From the NCBI RefSeq assembly GCF_932526225.1, contig NC_064037.1:18345471-18409470 (forward strand): a stretch of 64,000 nucleotides of DNA, given 5' to 3'. The notes beneath the pieces are model-generated. The model made no database searches. It was given only the letters and a program-made list of their open reading frames with translations, and was not told where the DNA came from. A program made the translations under genes and the position numbers. Below, in pieces: positions 50,601 to 59,600 of the stretch (positions within the stretch are counted from its first letter, which is position 1; each line of letters opens with the position of its first letter). Source of the stretch: Nematostella vectensis. Taxonomy: Eukaryota > Cnidaria > Anthozoa > Actiniaria > Edwardsiidae.

Positions 50601-53600
50601 CATGATGCTTCCATGATAAATTACTATCAATAATTACACCTAGATATTTCAAATATTCTTTGCATTCCAGGGCATGATTTGTGTTGGTATAATAATAAAA
50701 AAACTTACAGCTGATTGGGATATAGGAGTGGTTTGTGTTGGTATTATAATAAAAAAAAACTTACAGCTGATTGGGATATAGGAGTGGTTTGTGTTGGTAT
50801 TATAATAAAAAAAACTTACAGCTGATTGGGATATAGGAGTGGTTTGTGTTGGTATTATAATAAAAAAACTTACAGCTGATTGGGATATAGGAGTGGTTCC
50901 TCGTGTCAGTTAGAGAGCTAAGTACGTCACACATCGGGTCAGCAAAGATTGTCACCTGTTATAAATATGAACACATTTAGTTCCGTGCTTAAGTCTTAAA
51001 CACCAGCAAGTAGAAGAAAAGACAGAGGGAAACTGCTTATAACTGGATGTTTTAGAGAGCTGAATTAATTAAAGAGCTGAATCAGAACTAGTTAAATTAG
51101 AGAGGGTCTTACCAGGCCGACACCCAAGACAAGGAGACCCACAGACTTGAAGGTCAACATAGCCTTGCTCTCCTCCTTTTCTTCTTCCTCGTGTTCCTCA
51201 GCCTCCTGATGACAGGAAAGAACACAGAACGTGAACACAGAACGTGAACACAGAACGTGAACACAGAACGTGAACACAGAACGTGAACACAGAACGTGAT
51301 GGTTTTAGTTAATTTATTTAGTTTTAGGGACTATCCGAGATAAGTCAGATGTTTTTTTTATAAGGCTTTTCACCCCGAAGCCAAAAAAATTAATTCCAGG
51401 TCATACAGGCCGAGAATAGCAGTGTAACCGATTTTGGAATCAATTTGGTTTCAGAAAAGACAGCATTTAGGAGTACTGTGGTGATTCATTTGAAATTTTT
51501 TTTTTCTCATCCATGCAAAGCCAAACAAGAAAAAATCACTATGAATCCACCTTTGCTTGCAAATATCCATTAGCACAGCACTCAATTATGCCCCAATGGA
51601 CTTCATGATGTCCTAGGACACTCTCCCAGCAATATGCTCATAGCTGTATTTTTGATAAAAAATACAAGAAACCATTAACTTGTGCCCACGAAAACGCAGA
51701 AACGATACAAAAACGATAACAAGTTCTATAGCACATGCGTACTGGCGAGCCAAGTGGACTGGACCTGAGTTATCCACCATCGTTTTCAAAAGGTTCCGTT
51801 TTCGTCCGTACCCACGGCACCAAAAGGATATCCTTTTCAAATTGTTCCACTCTGGATACCATTTTCATATCGTTCCGTTTTCTGTCATTGTTTTTGCGTT
51901 TCTGTGTGGACGATACCCGTATCCGTAACAAAAAGGTTGCGTTTTCAAACAAAAACGGATACGTGGGGACGGGGTCTGAGTGCGGACCTCTGTAAACCGC
52001 AGGAAGAAAACATGGACGACAAACTACGACAACTTTTAAGTACAAAAGAGTGTTGAAGAATATGTGACAAAATACGACAACTTTTAAGTACAAAAAAGTG
52101 TTGAAGAATGTGCGAAAAGTGTTTGCAGTCCATTCTCTACAAAAACAAGAGCAAAAATTGTACTTGAGAAATCAAACACATTGCGCGCTCGTTTGAATTG
52201 AAAAATAAGGGGTCGTACACACTAAGAGGTTGTCCACACTAACACAGATTCAAAAGTATAAGGATTCGTTACGCCAAACACGCATCACTTGAATCGCGTC
52301 CACACTATCATTTTCGCAGCGTGTTCGCCTGGATCCAGCTGTTCACACTAACATGGATTCAAACGTTTGAACACGCTGAAAGGTATGGGGTGACGTCATT
52401 TTTATGATATGCTCATGATCAAAGCAGCGCGCGTCTGCGATATGAGGCCACACTACGGACCAAAGTATATAGATTCATTTTGATTCACTTTCGACAGTGT
52501 TTCCAAATTTATACGGATTCGCTGGATTAAGCAAGCGTGTTAGTGTGGACAGAAGGCCTAAACGCATCAAAAAGTATATGGATTCAAACAAATCCGTGTT
52601 AGTGTGGACGGCCCTTAAAATTAAAAAATGTGAGCGTGCGCTCTTTTGAAATGGCTTCATTATAGTGTGCGCGTGTACAAACAACGAATTTGAAATATTC
52701 ACCGCTTCAAAACCTATCTATTCCTCACTATTTTTCGTTGTTTCAAGAAACAGCTGTTGATAAGGCTATGTTTGCTTCTATAGTGTGTTATCAGCCACTC
52801 TAGAACTCTATTGTAGCATTTTGGTCTCTCTCTACGGAGCTCTTCACTCAGTGATGTCAAATGCCAGCTTGCCTTAGGCAAGTCCCTTTTATAGTGCGCG
52901 TTTGTAATTGTAAGTGTAACTCTTAGAATTCAACTTAGGGAAAGGGAAGGTCAGTGGGCTTATCAGCTTAGACCCCAAGGGTCTTAACAGTGACGACTTT
53001 TTTGTAGTAGGAACCCACGTAGAGATGTGTAAATTCTTTTTATCCATGTTGTAATTGCGTCTCGCACCACTATTCTGATGTAAATAAGCTTCACCTTCAT
53101 CTGCCCTGAAGAAGTCTTATTAAAGACAAAAATTTTGCAGAGTCGAATACCAGTTTTTGGTGTAATGTATCACTAAAATTTAAGGACATCGTTAAAAACA
53201 TATTTAGCCTTAAAATGTCCCAAAAATAAGAACGGCCCAATCTCAACTGAAAATTAGATGTTCTTGTATAAAAAAAGAGTGCATCTATGAAAATTGGAAG
53301 GGTGAATGTTCATTTAATCAAGAAATGGCTTTCTCTTGATTCAAAATATTGTGCTTTGCTTGAGAGTCATTGAGGAAAACGCAGAAAGGTTATGATTTGG
53401 CTCACCTCACTCATCTCAAAGGATGCTTTGCGTAGTGGTGCCTAGGTAGAGATATGGTTACGTGGTTAGGCATAAGACGGGGTTACCAATGGGTTAAAAG
53501 AGAGCATTTGGGTTTAGCCTCCAGGGCCCAGCCACAGCTAGCTACACTCTCCATGATGGACTCAAGGTTTGATTACGTTATAACCTCCTTAGGACTTACA

Positions 53601-56600
53601 GTGCACAACAATCAACAAAACAACACTTAAAGAGTAGTGCAATTAGTACTGCATTGTTTTATGTGCTTACATAACTTCTTGGTATTGATGTTTATGTTGA
53701 CTTATTCTTTACAGTGTTATTTATTTCATATTTTAAGATATTTGCCAGATCAATGGCTACCTTCTCATCGGTGGTCTCTCCCAGAATGGGGTCACGCTCG
53801 CTTGCTTCCTTAGTCTTCATTCCAGATCCCAAATGCCAGGCCTTGAAGTACTTTTTCTGGACATGTGCTGTGACCAAACAAGGCATTTGGTGAATTCATT
53901 GACATGTTTAGAAATGACATGATACATTTATATAAACATGTCAGTCATAAGAAGATACTATTCATTGAATTCATTGACATCTCAGTCATAAGAAGATACT
54001 ATTCATTGAATTCAATGACATGTCAGTCATAAGATATTATTCATTGAATTAATTGACATGTCAGTCATAAGATATTATTCATTGAATTCATTGTCATGTC
54101 AGTCATAAGAAAATACTATTCATTGAATTCATTGACATGTCAGTCATAAGAAGATACTTAAAGTACGTAGAGTATGTTATTGCCTTTCATACCTTCCTGG
54201 GCTTTCTGGTCTTCAGCGGAATCTATGTCATCACCACCAATTTTCTCTGGCACACGCTTATTAGCCATCAAAACAAAGTGGTGTAGAACCCGACGCTGGA
54301 TTCTAAAAACACAGGAATACACTCAATAATGAATCATCGCTCATTAGAGGTGACCAGCGGAAAGGTGAGAACTAATATGATTGTTACTCACCGTTCCTGT
54401 CTGTGCCTGTCAGCTCTCCGCTCTGCTGCCTTGCTATCATACATCTAAACAAGCACACACAAGACATAAAGGAATCATTAAACAAGCACACACAAGACAT
54501 AAAGGAATCATTAAACAAGCACACACAAGACATAAAGGAATCATTAAACAAGCACACACAAGACATAAAGGAATCATTAAACAAGCACACACAAGACACA
54601 TAACAGAATCATTAAACTAGCAAACACAAGACATAAAAGAATCATTAAACAAGCACACACAAGACATAAAAGAATCATTAAACAAGCACACACAAGACAC
54701 ATAATAGAATCATTAAACAAGCACACACAAGACACATAATAGAATCATTAAACAAGCACACACAAGACACATAACAGAATCATTAAACAAGCACACACAA
54801 GACACATAACAGAATCATTAAACAAGCACACACAAGACACATAATAGAATCATTAAACAAGCAAACACAAGACACATAATAGAATCATTAAACAAGCAAA
54901 CACAAGACATAAAGGAATCATTAAACAAGCAAACACAAAACACATAATAGAATCATTAAACAAGCAAACAAAAGATCATAATAGAATCATTAAACAAGCA
55001 CAGACAAGACACATAATAGAATCATTAAACAAGCAAACACAAGACACATAATAGAATCATTAAACTAGCACACACAAGACACATAATAGAATCATTAAAC
55101 AAGCACAGACAAGACACATAACAGAATCATTAAACTAGCACACACAAGACATAAAAGAATCATTAAACAAGTACACACAAGACACATAATAGAATCATAT
55201 GTATTAGAATCATCAACACATACAAAACATATATTAGAATTCTTCTTTGGGGTTAACCCTTGAGTTAATTCAATGTTCACATACCAAGAATGCAAGATAT
55301 GCGATGAAGGCAATAAAGCAGACTATCATCATGGCAAGGGCGGCCTTGCCTATATAGGCAGGTTGAGGACCAAACCTGGTGGCACCAAATTTCCAATCCG
55401 CTATTTGGACGATGCTATTACAAGAAATTACCAAAAATTATCATGTTGAAAAAGTCAAGGAAAGATTTGCAATCAAAGAACATGCCATTTACCCCAGCAT
55501 TAAAATGAATAAAAAATATTACTCAGAAAGCTTTACCTATGTGAAGTAACAAAAATATCTCTTATTGAAGATTCAAAGATGAATCCCAAAAGAATACCTT
55601 TACTGGAAGCTGTTAAAAACATTGATTTTGAAATCTCTCTTTTTTTTAATAATCACTTTTCCATGTTCAACTCTATAAGGCATTTGTAGAGTTTTCTTTC
55701 CAAATTGTGCAATTCCAGAAAACAACCATACCCCGCACGGGGGGTATGGATGTTTTCTGGAAATTATTGTCTTGGTACACAATTTTTGGTTATAGGCTGC
55801 TCAAAGTTCTAATGAAATCCTACCTAACAACAAAGCAATGCATTCTGGATTAGATGATTCAGCTCCTTTATTATGATAGTAAAGACAGAGCACTTACAAG
55901 TACGAAATCGAGGTGCCCAGCATGATATAGACAGCAGTAACCACATCTGGTAGGACTGTCACACCCTTTGGAAATAGATAATGTGAATGTCAGGTGCGTA
56001 CACAGGGGGATGAGCAGGGTGCGCGTGCTTGGTGGCCAAAAATAGGGTCATTTCTTACTAAGGATTTTTCAAATACTATGCTTTTTTCCTATGATACCTA
56101 TGACTGTGCACCCTCCCTTGGCCAATCCTGGGAACCTGCCTGAATGTGATAGGAAATTGCGAGAAAACTAATGAAATTACACTTAATTTTTTTGCGTCAT
56201 TTCATCTTCCGAATTCATGAAAATAAGTGATAGGAAATGGATCGAAAGGGATGTGCAAATATTAAGTGTGTTTGCAAAAAGCCTTTGGGTGAAATATTAA
56301 CCTCATAAGGGGTTGAATTGCGCTACTCATATTCATAGATTTTTATGGAACTCAGTTTGTTTCAGTTTTGATGATTAGTGCACATTTTAATTCCTTGTTT
56401 TACTTGATTTTATTGTTCCAAAAACGCAAAAAAAATGACCAGGTTTTTACTGAAATTGTGAAATCCCAACAATATCTCAATAAAAAGCCTTTTTTGACAA
56501 AGATACTTTCTGGCTGCTAAAATCCAGAATGCACGCAACTTTGCCACCCAAAAAGTGACATGATTTCTTAGTTCAATTCACCTATTCTTATGTTCATATG

Positions 56601-59600
56601 TACGGTAGGAGAAGTGCTTACCTGCTTAGTACAGCTTAACTTGCCATATCCAGTCTTTTCGATAGCCTCTCCATGTCGGTTAAGGTCACATCTGCCAATC
56701 AAAACACTTCCTGCCCAGGCGGCTGTCAGCAACATAATGGTACTACCAGCCAGAGTTCTAGAGAACACAAAACAAGGACTTAAATTTGGGATTTGCCCGT
56801 GGTACGGGATGATGTAGCCGGCATCCTCGGGGACCCAGGTCGTCACGGAGATCGGGCACACAGGGAGCGCGCGAGAAAGAAAGGGCACTTAAAGATGCCA
56901 TTGGGTAACTGCTCTGTAAAACCCATTACTAAAAACTAAAACAAGCTTGCTCTCTGATTGGTCTCATTATATAATTAAATTAAAATGAGACCAATCAGAG
57001 TGATCCTTGTGAATTAGAAAAGCAGACAGACCTCATGCTCAAAAACACTTCACAAACACCTGAATAACAAAGCCTACTTGGTTTGGTAAAAGTCTCACGA
57101 TCAGATTTTGCCTGGAGTCTGCAAACGGTTGTGCAAGCAGGGAGAAACTTGGGCACAATATCCGATCATGTAACGGTAATATACATTCTGCGTACATCGG
57201 AGAATGCCGTGACTGATAGGATCTTCCAAGAGTGGACACATGACTTTCCAATTATTTTCAGGACCGAGGTTCTTGTTAGAAATGAACGATTTTGTGCATC
57301 ATTGTGATATGAAATATACAGCAGGTACTGTCATAGTACTTCTAGACTGTGACAAGGCTCATACTCATTTCGAATGCGCTTGTTTTCACAATCAGAATTA
57401 TTTTGCACATCAAATTAATTAAATAAAGAGTTAACACCACCCTCTCACCCCATCTTGACATCACCCTCTCACCCCACCTTGACATCACCCTCTCATCCCA
57501 CCTTGACATCACCCCTCTCATCCCACCTTGACATCACCCTCTCACCCCATCTTGACATCACCCTCTCACCCCACCTTGACATCACCCTCTCATCCCACCT
57601 TGACATCACCCTCTTACCCCATCTTGACATCACCCTCTCACCCCATCTTGACATCACCCTCTCACCCCATCTTGACATCACCCTCTTACCCCATCTTGAC
57701 ATCACCCTCTTACCCCATCTTGACATCACCCTCTCACCCCATCTTGACATCACCCTCTCACCCCACCTTGACATCACCCTCTCATCCCACCTTAACATCA
57801 CCCTCTCACCCCACCTTGACATCACCCTCTCACCCCACCTTGACATCACCCTCTCACCCCACCTTGACATCACCCTCTCATCCCACCTTGACATCACCCT
57901 CTCATCCCACCTTGACATCACCCTCTCACCCCACCTTGACATCACCCTCTCACCCCACCTTGACATCACCCTCTCACCCCACCTTGACATCACCCCTCTC
58001 ACCCCACCTTGACATCACCCCTCTCACCCCATCTTGACATCATCCTCTCACCCCACCTTGACATCACCCTCTCATCCCACCTTGACATCACCCTCTCATC
58101 CCACCTTGACATTACCCTCTCATCCCACCTTGACATCACCCTCTCATCCCACCTTGACATCACCCTCTCATCCCACCTTGACATCACCCTCTCATCCCAT
58201 CTTGACATCACCCTCTTACCCCATCTTGACATCACCCTCTCACCCCACCTTGACATCAACTTCTTACCCCATGCCAACATTTAGCTTGTCCTGGGCATCA
58301 GCTCCGAGTCCAGACACTATGATGATAGCAGAGTCGGGGACGGCGCCCAGAAGAGGCAGCACCATACCACCCACGATAGAAGCTGGCAGGCCAAGGTCCA
58401 ATAAGAGCTCTGCCCCATCTGGAAGGCAAGGAGTTAGAGATGACTAAACATTCACAGTGGAACCTACATATAATATAAGGAGTTATAGATGACTATACAT
58501 GTACAGTGGAACGTACATATAATATAAGGAGTTATAGATGACTAAATATGTACAGTGGAACCTACATATAATATAACGAGTTATAGATGACTAAACATGT
58601 ACAGTGGAACCTACATATAATATAACGAGTTATAGATGACTAAACATGTACAGTGGAACCTACATATAATAATTAACCAAGCTTGAGGTCTGTTTGGAGA
58701 AATATCAGACAAATTCAAGACAAGGTCTTAAACATACAGCCCAAGGCTGCAGGCCTTGGACACAAATCAACTTTGGCCTTGGTGCGACTTTTAGTTTAGT
58801 TTATCAATCATTTCAATAAAGTGAAAAAAGTGAAAACATTCAATATAAGACAACAACATACCAAACATGAGTAAAAAGATGTTTCAGACGTAAAAAGAAG
58901 AATCATCCTTGGGCCCAAAAATAAATGAAAATCGAAGCAAAGATCTACTTGTATTATTTACCGTTCAGTGTTGTTTTCATCGTTGTGACAAGCACTGTGA
59001 TATACGGTAATTTAAAGACTTTCCGAGTTATTTCTTCCTGTTTTCACGTGTAGGAAGCTACAGGCTTTATCTTAAAGGTACTATAGATAGCAAAAATAAG
59101 AAAAAAAAATCTCAGATGCCAGTCTTCACAGCATGAATGGACTGTTTGGTGTGAAAACTCCACAGTAAAGAGAACAAACTTCTGAAGTAAAAGAAAACGC
59201 CAATTGCTTTGTGCTACTTTATGATGTTTGGATGGAAATATTGCATTTACAAAGAAGCTGTGATATCTAAATGATACTCTTTTGGGTATTTGCACCCCTT
59301 GTTATTTATTTATTCATTTGTTTGTTTGTCCAATATAAATAAGCTTTGTATTTTTTGGCTATCTTTGGCACTCGTCGGCTTGTTTTTTCTTCTGGTCAAA
59401 ATTTTCTTTTACAATCTTGTCAGGATAACACAACTCGGACTCAAAGTGCTCATCGGTGCCAACTTCTAAGACGTGTTGGTTTGTTTTTTTGTTGATTTTG
59501 TTTTAGCAAAATTTGCACGACCGCCCAAAACATAACTCAGAGATTACCCTGGAAACCAGAGGCTGCAAGAGTTTTTTTAGCAAAGCGAGAGTTTTTCGAG

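Noticed and set aside
57455-58447. Repeat ORFs such as DITLSPHL (plus) and RVMSRWGE (minus)
   Set aside because: By-products of the 24-bp donor array in exchanger intron 4. The real frame stops at once after the exon 4 donor.
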